Assembly: GCF_964656455.1 (NCBI RefSeq)
Contig: NC_135716.1
Location: 81,680,484 to 81,744,483, forward strand
DNA length: 64,000 nt
Reading direction: 5' to 3'
Source: Halichoerus grypus
Lineage: Eukaryota; Chordata; Mammalia; Carnivora; Phocidae
In this document: positions 21,940-34,819 of the stretch, one piece after another
Position numbering within the stretch: position 1 is the first letter of the stretch
Layout of the letters: the number at the start of each line of letters is the position of its first letter
Translations under genes and position numbers: made by a program
The notes under the pieces: model-generated
Seen by the model: only the letters and a program-made list of their open reading frames with translations
The model's database searches: none
What the model was told of the DNA's origin: nothing

Positions 21940-22350
21940 ATCTTAAACTTGTAACAACCTAGTTTGAATAATGCCATTTTAGTTTCAATATTACATAAAA
22001 TCCTCTGCTCTTATACACCTGTCTACTGCCCTTTATGTTGTTATCATCACAGCTTACATCATTATACAACATAAGCCCATTAACAAAGATTTATAAATAG
22101 TGGTGCAAGCATTTGCCTGTTACATGAGAAAAGAGAGAAATTACAAATAATACCAAAATTAAAAAAAAAAAAAAACACCCATAAGTAAAGACCACTGGTA
22201 GCAATCTCCTGGAATTTAGAAAAAATTCCTGTGAAGGCCATCTACCTGTGAAGCAACACTTTAACTTTTTAATGCCTAAACTCCCAGTTGCAGCAGCTCT
22301 AACACAACTATCATATACTGACATGATACCTTTAAGTAGACCCAAACATA
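21940..22350 (-). mobile_element. Possible old L1 fragment, antisense
   Basis: The run of phrases around aacaacctagtt, tagtttcaat, ccattaacaaag and ggtgcaagcattt parallels 37340-37515, which lies in the antisense L1-D. That suggests the same old family and orientation. Decay is heavy. Confidence 0.4.
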
Positions 22351-23014
22351 TGGAGTGAAAGCAGTAGCTTTACTGAGTTTTTTCTAAGGGCCACTACTAA
22401 AACTATATATCCTCTTGCAATTTTTCAAGTTAAAATGTTTGTGTTACAATGGCAAGCCTTAACCTGATCCTGTCTGATATCAATAGGTTATTGAGTGCTA
22501 GGAACAATTTCTGGAAGAAAAACTTCAAAGTTTTTCTTAACAGCTTATATTTCCACTTAAGTAATATTTAATTTTTAAAAGCTAAAAATAGAATAAAATG
22601 AAACCAATAACTAAGTAAATAGACCTTCTTGTTTTCTAGTTAGAATACTGTATTAGTTTAGATAGAACAGTCATAGTCATCTATCTCTTATCTTTTGGGG
22701 GTCATTTCATATGTGTCTTCTTGGCTCTAGTATCAATATGCTTATTATTTCCTTTCTTCTCCATGTTTAACACTGGACATAAAGCCAGCATTATATTCTC
22801 CAAGAGATACAAATGATAAGAAACATGTAGCCTTTTAAATAACATTTACTTCACAGAAAAGAGTTATACTCAAATGCTCAGATACATAAGAGGTTAACAA
22901 TTATCTAAAAATAATCATCAAAGAATGATATTCTCCTTGAAATTTTATTATAATAGAATTTATTTTTTAAATTAGTACATAATTTTAAAGATCACCGCAT
23001 AATGTTTATTTTTC
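22351..23014. other. No gene recognised
   Basis: AT-rich DNA with no convincing frame, repeat or splice-bounded exon. Confidence 0.5.
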
Positions 23015-23140
23015 ATTTTTTAAATTTAAATTCAATTAGTCAACATATAGTACATCATTAGTTTCTGATGTAGTGTTCAATGATTCATCACTTGTATATA
23101 ACACCCAGTGCTCATCACATCTCATGCCCCACAAATTATT
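23015..23140 (-). mobile_element. L1 3' end, antisense, strongly 5'-truncated
   Basis: Reverse complement of a carnivore L1 3' terminus: catcattagtttctgatgta, then gtgttcaatgattcatcac and acacccagtgctcatcac. Only about 125 bp of 3' UTR remains. Confidence 0.85.
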
Positions 23141-23949
23141 TTAATTATGAATCACCAGTCTAACAAACACAAGTCTATTCCTCAATAATTGGTATGATTC
23201 TTACACAAAAGGAAGGAAAGAAGTTAAAAGCAAAACTGTGTGAGACAACAGGACAGAATGCACTATCCATCATGAGTACATTCTAATCAGGGTATGTTTC
23301 TGGAAAACATGAGGCTATCAGGAGGATGGTGAACTGAGTTTGGATGCTTCTGCTGGGCCACTAGCCTACCTTCCTTAATCGCTTTCCCTAAACTAGGGGA
23401 AAGGGTAAAGGTAACAATAGCTCAGCTACATTTGTCCCCAGGGCAGCATTTCAAGACAATATTGCTGCTTTCAAATAATCCAGTTAAAATCTTCCTTTCC
23501 CAACACATTTCTCCTATTTCCCACTGTCACTTCCTCAGCATTTAAAGAGAATCTATGCAACACTTACTTTCAGAACATAAAGTTTCTTCCTCAGAGATCT
23601 AAAGTAACTTAGCAAATATTAAAGAATTTGTTTTCTATAAAAAAGTGTCCATTATACTACTGGTAAAAACAATAACAGATACAACTCAAGCAGATCTGAG
23701 AGCCAAGAATTTTGAATTTTAATTATGAGCCAGCCACAGACTGACTCAGTTTCACCAAACTATACTTAAACTGTATAAACTCTGCATTCTCATCTGTAAA
23801 GTTAAAGTGTAATGGTGAACACTCTGGACTCTGAAAGTGACAAATTCCACTGACATCCCATGAAAGAGAACAAGTAACAAATTAATTCTCTGTTGGACTG
23901 GATTCTCATTTCCTAAATTAAAACAATTATTTCTAAGATCCTTAGGATT
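23141..23949. other. No gene recognised
   Basis: Mixed sequence, short frames only. No repeat family that I can name. Confidence 0.5.
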
Positions 23950-24117
23950 CCAGAGAGAGGGAGGGGCAGAGGGAGACAGAGAGAGAGAGAGAATTTTAAC
24001 CAGGCTCCACGCCCAGCTTGGAACCTGATTCAGGGCTCAAGATCACGACAGGGAGATCATGACCTGAGCCAAAACCAAGAGTCGGATACTTAATCGACTG
24101 AGCCACCCAGGCACCCC
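23950..24117 (-). mobile_element. Can-SINE, antisense, older subfamily
   Basis: GA block, then caggctccacgcccagcttg and agagtcggatacttaatcga, ending gagccacccaggcaccccc. The ccaagagtcgg form differs from the gccgaaggcag form of most copies here. Confidence 0.9.
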
Positions 24118-24899
24118 CAAATAGACATGTATATTTTCTGTTGCCAGGGGACTAAGGTAAACTTTGGAAAGGGAATATAGATTCAGAACTCTGATTTTAC
24201 ATTACTGACTTGTCTGAAAGAGATAATATGCAAAATGGTGACTCGACCTGTTCACAGATCTCCTAAAGGCAAAGAGTTGACCTTCAATCCCATCAGAAAG
24301 AGCCCCAATGTTGAGAACCAACACCGAGACTGTGACATTGTGATGGGGGTTGGAATAATCTTTTAGGGATTGGCACTCCTACTATTCCACTCTTTGGATT
24401 ATTTTCATAAGATTGTATCCCTAAAATAGCAAGGGATGGCATTTTTACTGAGCAAACTTATTGAATAAGCTCATAATTTATAGACATTCATATTCAAAAT
24501 ATTACTTTTAAATCTTTTCAAAACATCCATGGATGCTTTGAGATTTTTGTATCCTTCTGATCAATTTTCATTCTTCTTTTTTTTTTAATGAATCTATTCT
24601 TTTATTCATATACACACACATCTGAGTAGGGGAAGAGGCTTAATCTTTTCAAGTTTGGGGGCTGCTGAAGGTCTTTATCCCTGTCCCCAGAAGGGTAGCT
24701 TCTGTGCCTGGATGCTGTTCTCCAGAGGTGGCTGGATTCAGAGGACGGGAATGACCTCCCACTTGCTCTATAGGAGTGGGCATCTGTGCAAATGTGCCTG
24801 AATCACTTTTGCAAATTGCAAGCACTTGTACTAAAAAAGAAGATCCTGTGCTGATGAATCCAGCCCTTCTTACAGGCGCCTGGTGGGTGGAGTGGGTGC
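24118..24899. other. No gene recognised
   Basis: 24649-24960 and 24776-25027 hold overlapping opposite-strand frames of 103 and 83 codons in a slightly GC-richer patch, with no recognisable domain. The right part runs into a MIR. Confidence 0.45.
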
Positions 24900-25085
24900 A
24901 ACCTGGCACTAATCCTGGTTCTTCTTCTAGAACAACCACCTGTGACCACGAGCAGGACACAACCTCAGCTTCCTCATCTGCACATGAGGTTATCTTGCAT
25001 CACAGAAGGTTAGTGGGCACTAAATAGAGTTGTGTGACACTAGCACAAAGCCAGGCCTGCTGCAGATGCTTAATAAATAAGAACT
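24900..25085 (+). mobile_element. MIR (ancient tRNA-derived SINE)
   Basis: The core order matches MIR: cctgtgaccacgagcagg, cctcagcttcctcatctgca, then agatgcttaataaataagaa at the 3' end. Diverged as expected. Confidence 0.72.
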
Positions 25086-26270
25086 ACTGCTCTGCACAGG
25101 TGGAAACTTTATATTTGCCACACATGAAACCAGGTCAAGAGGCCAGTTTGTGGGGGTCTCCAGGAAAGTAGGAAGACCCACTTGGCTAGTGAAGCCTATA
25201 TTGGGCTTAACACACAATTGTTTCTTGGACAAATGAGTGGAAGTAAACTTCTTTTTGAGCACTTTCTAAGAGCTAGCTGTGGTACTGGCTCATATAAATT
25301 CCACATAAATTATCTCCCTTAATTCTGTCCACAAACTTGTGGGGTCTTCTGATCAATTTTTTTTCACCTAATAAGGAATGCTGAAGTGACTTTTTACAGC
25401 ATCACCATTCCAGGCTGTGAAAGAGAATATGTCTCACGTAAAATCAATTGAAGTTCAGTGATCATGCCTGCTTATACATATTTCTCCTTGTCTGCTTGGC
25501 AATAATTTAGCAGGAGAGTTCTAGTGTTAAGCAAAGACTACCTGTCTTTGCTACTATTCTATATACTATTGCTATATACTATATACTGTCCTATAAGGCT
25601 GTGGAAAGAGGATGAAAACTTCCTAAGCATTTTTATATTTTATTTTATTCTGGGTATGAAGATCTAGTAAACTATGTGCTTTTATACCTGCAAATACTAG
25701 CATACATATCCCCACCCCCATTTCTGCTTCCTCAAAAATGAGCTGGTTTTCCAAATTCAAGATTTTCTGGGAAAACATAGGGATCATATGATCATACAGG
25801 GCTTGCAAAGCCAATTTCCACTTATGCCACAGATACTAGCCTTGCACTCAAGCTCACAGTGAAGGAGGAAAGACAGAGGTATAAACTGTAGGTGATTTTC
25901 TATTGAATGTGCTAAAATGGAGGCATGTGGAAGGAACCATGATGGCACACAAGAGTGAGAACCAAGTTTGCCTAGAGTTGGGAGGAAGATGGCAAGGAAG
26001 GTACAAAGAAAAGGAGCAGGAAAAGTCTATGTTTTGACATGTACCGGGGGCAGTATGTGAAAAAACACTACAGGCAGAAAGAACAGTGCCCACAAAGAAG
26101 GGGAAACACTCAGTGACCACAATAAGCCATTACTGTTTTGACAAGACCAAAGACCACCTCTATTCTAACCTTTGTCTTATCTTCTAGATTATTATGTTGA
26201 AATTAATAAAAAAGGAAAAATTAAGAAAAGCTTTTTTATTCTAGCTGAGACCTATATGGGTCTCATAATA
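25086..26270. other. No gene recognised; possible MIR remnant
   Basis: At 25256-25345 aaattatctcccttaattct is MIR-like. Otherwise unrecognised AT-rich DNA with short frames only. Confidence 0.45.
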
Positions 26271-26618
26271 TGCATTAAAAACCTGTTCAGGCAGATATCC
26301 TTTCTCCTTGATAATTTTCTAAATGGTGCCTGGGAACTCATCTGCTTCTTCTTGGTCAGCAGAAACTCCTTCTCCTGTTATCTTCACGTTTTTGAAGCCA
26401 AACCTCTTTCTAAGATTATCAAACCATTCTTTGCTGGCATTAAATTCCAGCTTTAGATCCTTCAACTTCCTTTTGCTTTAAGTTGTCATATAATGTAATT
26501 TAATAATATAATTTAATAGTGCATCTTTATGTTTGTTTACATTTCTTTCAACTGCTAATCGAAATCTGTGTGTGAGTAAGTTTTGATAAATTTTAACTTT
26601 TTATAATGGATTTGTGTA
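26271..26618 (-). repeat. 348-bp inverted copy of a Tigger interior (left arm)
   Basis: Reading the reverse complement base by base, this block matches 27722-28069 along its whole length with no difference that I could find. The match stops sharply at both ends. It includes non-coding Tigger sequence and the start of the transposase homology, but neither terminal inverted repeat of the element, so it is not an independent transposon insertion. Confidence 0.93.
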
Positions 26619-27490
26619 GGGGATAGAATATAGAAGCATATTATGCTTCTATAATGTGAACACACAGAAGGTGAAAAACATGATTGTTTCCAAGATGTTT
26701 TAAGCAAGAAGAAATCTATATTAAATTGTGAAATACATTTTTGTTCATATATATTATTTAACCTGATGGCTCCCAATGTGTTTGTGATCTGAAAGAATTA
26801 GTGTGCTAAGTGGAGTGTTCTTAAAGAGGGACATACACTGGGAGAGCAATGCAGTGACACCTCTCTGCATAGGAGCTCACAGGTCAGTGTACCTTGGTGG
26901 CAGGGAACTCAGGGACCATGCTCACTAACACCCCACCCCTGGAAGACCATGGCCAGAAAGCAGAAATTTTTTAAACAGTGAAACTTTTTGTTTGCTTTTC
27001 CAATCTTTCTGTTGCGATCAAGAGTATTCATGGGCCAACTGGGAGGCTGCATTAGATATGAAACATTCCATTCATTCAATAATGTTTAATATTTAACCAT
27101 AAGTTTATTGCTTTAACTGTAATGTTCTTAACAGGGCTTCAAGGCTGGATCAAAATTGGCTGCATGTTGTTGCATTAAAGTTACTTATGTTGAGATCATG
27201 ATGTCGAGCCTCTCTAAAGTAAATAAACCTTGCTTTACACAGAATAAAGTATCCTCTGACCTTAATGCATGACATATTTTCAGAAACAAGTCAATAGTAA
27301 ATCTCAGATCTAGGACTTCAATTTGCCCCACGTGTATGATCTCAGTAGGCAGTGCCATACTTGATCCTTTAATATTTACAATACTCTGCAAAATTACTTC
27401 ACCATTCCCTCTGGAATTTTCACTTAAGTTTTACATGATTTTCACAGTCAATCACTGCATGAAAGTTGAAGTCTCCAAACAGTAGTTATG
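26619..27490. other. Spacer between the inverted arm and the transposon
   Basis: Unrecognised sequence. It opens with a small hairpin (atagaagcat, 3-base loop, atgcttctat) just outside the left arm at about 26630-26652. No gene seen. Confidence 0.6.
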
Positions 27491-27721
27491 CAGTTGACCC
27501 TTGAATAACACAGGTTTGAACTGCACGGGTCCGCCTATACATGCATTTTAAAAATAAATATGTTGAAAAACTTTTTGGAGATTTGTGACAATTTGAAACG
27601 ACTTCCAGACAAACCGTCTAGCCTGGAAATATCTAAAAACTTAAGAAAACGTTAGGTATGTCATAAATGCATAAAATATATGTAAATGTTAGCCTATTTT
27701 ACCATTTACTACCATAAAATA

Positions 27722-28069
27722 TACACAAATCCATTATAAAAAGTTAAAATTTATCAAAACTTACTCACACACAGATTTCGATTAGCAGTTGAAAGAAATG
27801 TAAACAAACATAAAGATGCACTATTAAATTATATTATTAAATTACATTATATGACAACTTAAAGCAAAAGGAAGTTGAAGGATCTAAAGCTGGAATTTAA
27901 TGCCAGCAAAGAATGGTTTGATAATCTTAGAAAGAGGTTTGGCTTCAAAAACGTGAAGATAACAGGAGAAGGAGTTTCTGCTGACCAAGAAGAAGCAGAT
28001 GAGTTCCCAGGCACCATTTAGAAAATTATCAAGGAGAAAGGATATCTGCCTGAACAGGTTTTTAATGCA
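27722..28069 (+). repeat. 348-bp right arm of the perfect inverted repeat
   Basis: The internal Tigger segment that is repeated in inverted form at 26271-26618. The arms are equal in length (348 bp) and separated by 1103 bp. The segment already carries a stop codon in the transposase reading (ggcaccatttagaaa), which is also in the other arm. Confidence 0.93.
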
Positions 28070-29458
28070 GACAGAAGTGCCCTAACCTGGGTGGATAAAA
28101 AGAAAAAAAAAAAAAAAAGCTGCAAAGGATATTTATTAGTAAGGAAGAGAACCAGGATTTAAGACAGGAAGGAATGGCTAACTCTACTGTTCTGTGCAAA
28201 CGCAGTCAGGGTTAAAATCAAGACTACCCTTATCTATAAAGCTGCTAACTCCTGATCCTTGAACGGGAAAGATAAACACCAGCTGCCAGTGTTCTGGTTG
28301 TAGAAGAAGGCCTGGACAATGAGAACACTTCTCCTGGATTGATTCTATTGATGTTGAAGTCACGAAGTAGTTTGCCAGTAACTGACTACCTTTTCAGTTC
28401 TTTTGATATTAAAAAATGGCCCTGGCCACAGGAGTTCAACAATGAAAGGGCTGAAACAGTCTACTTGTCCACAAACACATCTCTAATTCAGCCTCTAGAC
28501 CGTGATGTCATAAGGCCTGTTAAGTCTCATTACACATGGTACTTACTCTATGGAAATGATTGTCAACACCATGGAAGAGAACCCCAAGAGAGAACATCAT
28601 GAAAGCCTGGAAGGATTACACCACTGAAGATACCATCAGTGTCAGAGAAAAAGCCATGAAAGCCATCAAGACACAAACAAAACATTCCTGCTGGAGAAAA
28701 GTGTATTCAAATGTTGTGTATGACTTCACAGGATTTAGGTCAGAGCCAATCAAGGAAATCATGAAAGAGATTGTGGATATGGCAAAAAAGGTGGGGGTGT
28801 GCGAAGGCTTCACGATATGGATCTTAGAGAAATTAAAGAACTAATTGACACTACACCAGAGGAATTAACAGAAGACTTGATGCAGAGATGAGTGCTTCCA
28901 AACCAGCTCCAGACAACGAGGAAGAAGACATAGATGAAGCAGTGCCTGAAAACAAATTGACATTAGACAGTCTGGCAGAAGGATTCTGATTATTCAAGAC
29001 TGCTTTTAGGGGCGCCTGGGTGGCTCAGATGGTTAAATGTCTGCCTTCAGCTCAGGCCATGATCTCGGGGTCCTGGGATGGAGCCCCCATCAGGCTCCCT
29101 GCTCAGCGGGGAGTCTGCTTCTCCTCTCCCTCTGCCTCTCCCCCAGCTCATGCTCTTTCTCTCTCAAATAAATAGTCTTAAAAAAAAAAAACTGCTTTTG
29201 CAACATGGACCCTTGTATGGTAACAGGCATTGAAACTAAAGCAAGAGGTGGACTGGTATCATATAGAAACATTTTTAGAGAAATTAAAAAGCAAAAAAGT
29301 CAGATGGATATTAAGATTTATTTCCATGAAGTTACACTGAGCGTGCCTGCCTCTCCTTCCCCTCCTTCTACCTCTTCCACATCCTTTGCCTCTGCAACAT
29401 CTGAGAGAGCAAGACTAAATCTTCCTCAACCTCTTCCTCCTCAGCCTACTCTAATGTG
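27865..29458 (+). pseudogene. Tigger transposase (DDE family), broken
   Basis: Homology starts near 27865 with the DNA-binding region (FNASKEWFDNLRKRFGFKNV) and reaches the catalytic part (LPEQVFNADRSALTWVDKK). The first catalytic Asp is in FNAD. The frame at 28339-28602 contains NTSLIQPLDRDVIRPVKSHY, the region around the third acidic residue; 28560-28844 contains EIMKEIVDMAKKVG. After a SINE at 29008-29190 the C-terminal tail continues (YRNIFREIKKQKSQMDIKIY, then a Ser/Pro-rich end and a stop at about 29458). In-frame stops and frameshifts show that it is not a domesticated host gene. Confidence 0.87.
29008..29190 (+). mobile_element. Can-SINE in the Tigger transposase
   Basis: Head ggggcgcctgggtggctcag, tail caaataaatagtcttaaaa. 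The duplication actgctttt lies at 28999-29007 and 29191-29199. Confidence 0.94.
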
Positions 29459-30272
29459 AAGAAAATAAAGATGAAGAATTTATGATGATCCACTTCTACT
29501 TAATGAATAACAAATAATTATCATGCCGTATGGTTAATAAACTTAGCTGTGGTGTATGTGTGCAAGTATCTTTGCATTAAAATCTAATAACTGTACGAGA
29601 CAATTTTGTGTCATCATCATCATTGCCTACGTATTCACTGTGTAGAACATCATGTACAAGACTCATATGGAAGGGGAAAGGCTATCATTACATAGGCATA
29701 AGGTGAGTGATATTTAATATAAAATTAATAACATGTTAGTTTCATACTGCTTTATAACTTTTCTTCCAAAGAATTATATTGCTGTACAGTATGCCTCTTT
29801 CTCTTAGAATTGGAGATCATTGCATATCAGCCTATCATCAGATATAAGTGTTTTTTTTAAAAGAATGTTAACAATGTTTCCAATACTATATTATGAATAT
29901 GACTGTGATATGGTACACCGTAAAATTTTGTAAGGATTCATTCATTCATTATTGTGTAGGCTAAGCTACATGAGGCAATTTTATTCATTACAATAGGCCA
30001 CCATACTGCAATCATATTGCTGCTTTTTTGTTAAAATATGTGAACTGTTAAACCTGTAAAATAGTGAATTTTTTCCACATTATCTTTTCATTTTTGATGT
30101 TCAGTGTTAGTAAAACATATAACATCTACAATGTTTTGTATTATATAAGACAATATTGATGTAGGTTCTAACAGACAGATGAGCCATCTTGTAAACAGAT
30201 GACTTAAACTTATGGTATTGATAAATACAGTACAGCACTATGAATGTATTTTTTCTTCCTTATGATTTTCTT

Positions 30273-30476
30273 TCTTTTTTTTTTTTTAAAGATTTTATTT
30301 ATTTGGGAGAGAGACACGCAGATAGAGCATGAGCAGTGGGGGAGGAGGCAGAGGGAGAGTGAGAAGCAGGCTTCCCACTGAGCAAGGAGCCTGATATGGG
30401 ACTCAATCCCAGGACTCTGGGATCATGACTGGAGCTGAAGGCAGACACTTAACCAACTGAGAAACCCAGGTGCCTC
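30273..30476 (-). mobile_element. Can-SINE in the Tigger 3' region, antisense
   Basis: A complete copy with exact duplications of ccttatgattttctt at 30258-30272 and 30477-30491. Confidence 0.95.
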
Positions 30477-30715
30477 CCTTATGATTTTCTTAGTAAGATT
30501 TTCTTTTCCCTGGCTTACTTTATTATAAGAATATACAGTCTATAAAACATACAACATACAAAATATGTGTTAGTTGACTGTCTAAGTTATTGGTAAGGCT
30601 TTTGGTTAAAAGCAGGATATTACTAGTTAAGTTTTTGGGGAGTCAAAAATTATGCAAAATTCCAACTGTGTGGGGGTTGGCACCCCTAACCCCTTCATTG
30701 TTCAAGGGTCAATTA

Positions 30716-31764
30716 TAATTATGTTTCTATAGTGTCACAGAGAAACATAAGTGGAAACAGTTGGGTTCATAATGGACTATTTATCATTTATCCTCAGTCA
30801 CCTTGTGAAAAAGGCACATATAATATCATCTGCCATGTTACAAATAAACATAATGAGACTCAAAGAAATGACCAGAAATGTAGTGTTGGGCCTTAAACTC
30901 TGGCAAGTGTATGCTCAGTACTCTTCCCACCAACATTCCTTGAATCTAAGGAACCGACGTATCTCTTTGTTTCCATAGGCTGCTCAACCCAGTAACAATC
31001 TCCTGGATTCTGGTCACCACTCCTCTCTCTGCTGCCACCTTATCACGGGTCACAACACAGCATCTACTGTTAGGTAATATTAATTGCCAACTCTTCTTGA
31101 GCCTCATGACGGGACTCTGCAGGGTGACAATCCATTATTCCAGCCTCTTCTTCTCTTCTCAGAGAGAGAGAGACAGTGGAGAGGGAGGGGTAAGCCTTGT
31201 TCAGTACTCCTACTAAAAAATACTTTTACAAGTATTTTTGCTGAGTTCTGCTTTGTGAGACAGAAAAAGGTCTTACCATGGGCTTTCCTTAGTGAGTCTT
31301 TTTGCTTAGGTTTCTTGGTATAGAAAATAGGGGAGAAAAAAAGTAACAATCCTGAAGGGCTACTGTGAAGTTAAATAAGATTCAGAAACTGAGCACTATA
31401 CCTGGAATATAATGAACACTCATGCAAATGTTAGCAATGGTCATATTTGTAGTATTTATAAGTTTAATGATGAATTAGTTGGGACATCACTGGAATTTTG
31501 GAATCTGTGAACTCATATATTTAAACTTTACAACAAAGGGATTAAATGACCTTAATTCAATATACCCATTCTTAATATTAGTATCAAACTAAATTTTATT
31601 AAACATTCTATTTAAATTGGATTTATATATTTATAGATACAGTGTGCCTCTACATCCACATGTGTACTGCAGAAGTATGAATTTTGGTAAAATAACCGAT
31701 TTATGAACTAAAACAAACACCAGAGAATAAGTAGCTCTTTTAGCTGCTCCCTTCTTTTTTCTGT
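30716..31764. other. No gene recognised
   Basis: Unrecognised sequence. The frame at 31084-31323 and its antisense partner at 31104-31349 overlap a GA-rich patch and show no domain. Confidence 0.45.
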
Positions 31765-34606
31765 GCTTGTTTTTATTGTAGTAAGACAAACATGAATGTT
31801 ACCATTTTAACCATTTTTAGGTGGGCAATTCAGTGGCATTAAATGTATGCATAATGGTGTATAACCATCACAACTATCTATTTCAAGAACTTTTATCATT
31901 AGCCCAAACAGAAACTCTGTACCTGTTAAACAGTAACTCTCCATTCCCCTCACTCCTTAGTAATTTCTATTCTACTTTCTATCTTTATGAATTTGCTTCT
32001 TCTAGATAACTCATATAAGGGGAATCAAATAATATTTGATTTTTTGTATATGGCTTCTTTCATTAAGCATATTTTCAAGATTCACCCAAGGGGTAGCATA
32101 TATTAGAATTTCACTCTTTTTTAAAGGATGAATAATATTTAGTTATATGTATATACAATATTTTGTTTATCTATTCATCTGATGTTAGCATCAGGGGGTT
32201 GTTTCCTTCTTTTGGCTATTGTCAATAATGCTGCTATGAATACTGGTTAACAAGTATCTATTTGAGTCCTGGTTTTCAATTCTCTTGGATATATATACTC
32301 AGGAGTGAAATTGCTGATATATGGTAATTCTGTTTAACTTTTTGAGGAAGAGCCAAACAATTTTCCACAGCAGCTGTGCCTTTTAAAATTCCTACCAGCA
32401 GGGCAGAAGAGTTCCAATTTCTTCACATCCTCATCAGTATTTGTTATTTCCCATGGTCTCTGATTGTAGCAATCCTGATGGGTATGAAGTGATATCTTAC
32501 TGCGGTTCTGATTTGCATTTCCCTAGTGACTAATGATGTTGAGCATCTTTTCATGTGTTTATTAGTTGTTTGTATATTTTCTTGGGAGAAATATCTATTT
32601 AAGTCCCTTGCCCATTTTCAAATTGCATTGCTGTAGCAGTTCCTTATAAATTGTGGATATTAATCCCTTAACAGATATATGATTTGCAAGTATTTTCTCA
32701 CATTCTGTCAGTTGTCTTTTCATTTTCTTGATACTGTCCTTTGATGCACAAATGTTCTTAGTTTATGACAAAGTTTGATTTATCTATTTTTTAAAAATTT
32801 CCTATGCTTTTGGTGCCATATGCAAGAAATCGCTGCCAAATCCAATGTTATGAAGATTTTCTCCTGTATTTTCATCGAACAGTTTTATAGTTTTAGCTCT
32901 TCAGTTTAGGTCTTTGATTGTTAGTTAATTTTTGTGTATGGCCCAACTTCCTCCTTTTGCATATGGCTATCCAGTTTCCTATCACCATTTGTTGAAAAGT
33001 CTGTTCTTCCGCATGAATTTAGTGCCCTTGTCAGAAATAATTTCAGCATATATAAGGGTTTATTGTGGGTGTCTCTAGTCTATTCCATTGTTCCATATCT
33101 CTGTCCTAATGTCAATACCATATGGTTTTAATTACTGTAGCTTTGTATTAAGTTCTAAAATGAGGAAGTATGAGTCCTCCTGTTTTCCTTTTTCAAGATT
33201 ATTTTGGCTATTTAGGATTCTTTGATACTCCATATGAATCTCAGGATGGGTCTTCTCCATCCAGAAAAAAATGCTATTGGAATTTTGATAGAGATTGCCC
33301 TGATTCTATAGATTTCTTTGGGGACTATTGTCATTTAACAATATTAAGGCTTCCCTCCAATTCATGAACATGAAATGTTTTCCATTTATTCATGTCTTTC
33401 TTAATTTCTTTCAGCAAAGTTTTATAATAGACTTGTAGTAGTATTACTTCTATGTGTAGAAGTCTTAGTATTCTTAAGTATTTTATTCTTCCTGATGCTA
33501 CTGTAAATGGAATTGTTTTCTCAATTTCCTTTTCCAGATTGTTCAGTGCTAGTGTAGAGAAATACAACTGCCTTTTGCATGTTGATTTGTACCCTGCAAC
33601 TTTATTTATTACCTCAAACTGTGTGTGTAATCTTTGGGGTTTTCTCTATATAAGATCATGTCATCTGTAAGCAGAGAAAATTTTACTTTTTCCTTTTCAA
33701 TCTGAATGTCTTTACTTTCTTTCTCTTTCCTAACTGGCCTATCTAGAATTTCCACTACTATTTTGAAAAGAAGTGTTGAAAGCTGGTGAAACTTGTCGTG
33801 TTTCTGATCTTACAGTTCTGATCTAAAGCTTTCAGTATGATGTTAGGCTGTGGGAATTTTATGAATGTTCCTATATCAGGTTGAGGAAGTTCTTTTCTGT
33901 TCCTAGTTTCTGGACTGTTTATAGTAATAAAAGGGTGTTGGATTTTTCTTTTTTCAAATGCTTTTTCTGCATCAATTCAGATGATCATATGGTTTTCTCC
34001 TACATTCCATTAATATGGTGTATTAAATTACATTGATTTTTTTTCATATGGTAAACAATCCTTGCATTCTGGTTATAAATCCCACTTGGACATGGTATAC
34101 AATCATTCTTTTCATATGCTGAATTCAGTTTGCTAACATTTTCTTGAGGATTTTTTCATCAATATTCACAAGGGATATTGGTCCCTAGTTTTTCTGTATT
34201 ATTTTTCTCTAACTTTGGTATCAGAATAATGCTGTCCTCATAGAATGAACTAGTAACTGTACCCTACTCCTCAATTTTTAGGAAGAGTTTGAGAATGGTA
34301 TTAAATCTTCTTTAAGTGTTATGGAGAATTCACTGGTCATGCGTTTTTCTTTGTTGGAAGATTTTTGATTACTGATTAATCTCTTTAATAGTTATAGGTT
34401 TGTTCAGATTTTCTATTTCTTCATGAGTCAGTTTTGATAGATTTGTGTGTTTCTGGGAAACTGACCATTTCATCTAGGTTATCCAATTTATTGGTGTCCA
34501 ACTATTCATACTATTTTCATAGTCCTTTTTATTTCTGTAAAATCAATAGTTACGTGTCCCTCTTCATCTCTGACTCTAATCATTTCAGCCTTCTGTTTTT
34601 GTTTCT

Positions 34607-34819
34607 TTTATTTTTTTTAATAATTTTTAAAAGATTTTATATATTTATTTGAAATAGAGAGAGAGAGAGGTAGCAGGAGCGGGGGGAGCGGCAGAGGGAG
34701 AGGGAGAAGCAGTCTCCCTGTTGAGCAAGGAGCCCCATGTGGGGCTCGATCCCAGGACCCCGGGATCATGACCTGAACTGAAGGCAGAGGCTTAACCGAC
34801 TGAGCCACCCAGGTGCCCC
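34607..34819 (-). mobile_element. Can-SINE in L1-D
   Basis: An antisense copy ending gagccacccaggtgcccct, flanked by the T-rich duplication tttttgtttct on both sides. Confidence 0.92.

Larger units (their letters stand above)
27491..30715 (+). mobile_element. Pogo/Tigger-type DNA transposon, nearly complete
   Basis: The left end cagttgacccttgaataaca at 27491 pairs with the reverse complement of the right end (cattgttcaagggtcaatta, 30696-30715): 15 of 20 positions agree, with the core ttgacccttgaa nearly intact. TA follows the right end; TG precedes the left end where TA is expected. After removing two SINEs the length is about 2.8 kb, the size of an autonomous Tigger. From memory the end sequence is that of the Tigger2/MER8 group. 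It encodes a decayed transposase. Confidence 0.88.

Noticed and set aside
24649..25027. Overlapping opposite-strand frames of 103 and 83 codons as genes
   Set aside because: They partly overlap a MIR, lie in a GC-richer patch and have no known domain.
26629..26652. Short hairpin next to the left inverted arm as a transcription terminator
   Set aside because: Bacterial-type terminators do not apply in this genome; a small palindrome in AT-rich DNA is expected by chance, though its position at the arm edge is noted.
28339..28844. Tigger transposase as a domesticated host gene
   Set aside because: In-frame stops, frameshifts and a SINE inside the coding region; only fragments are open.
31104..31349. 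Overlapping 79- and 81-codon frames as genes
   Set aside because: Mutually antisense frames over a GA-rich patch with no domain or splice context.
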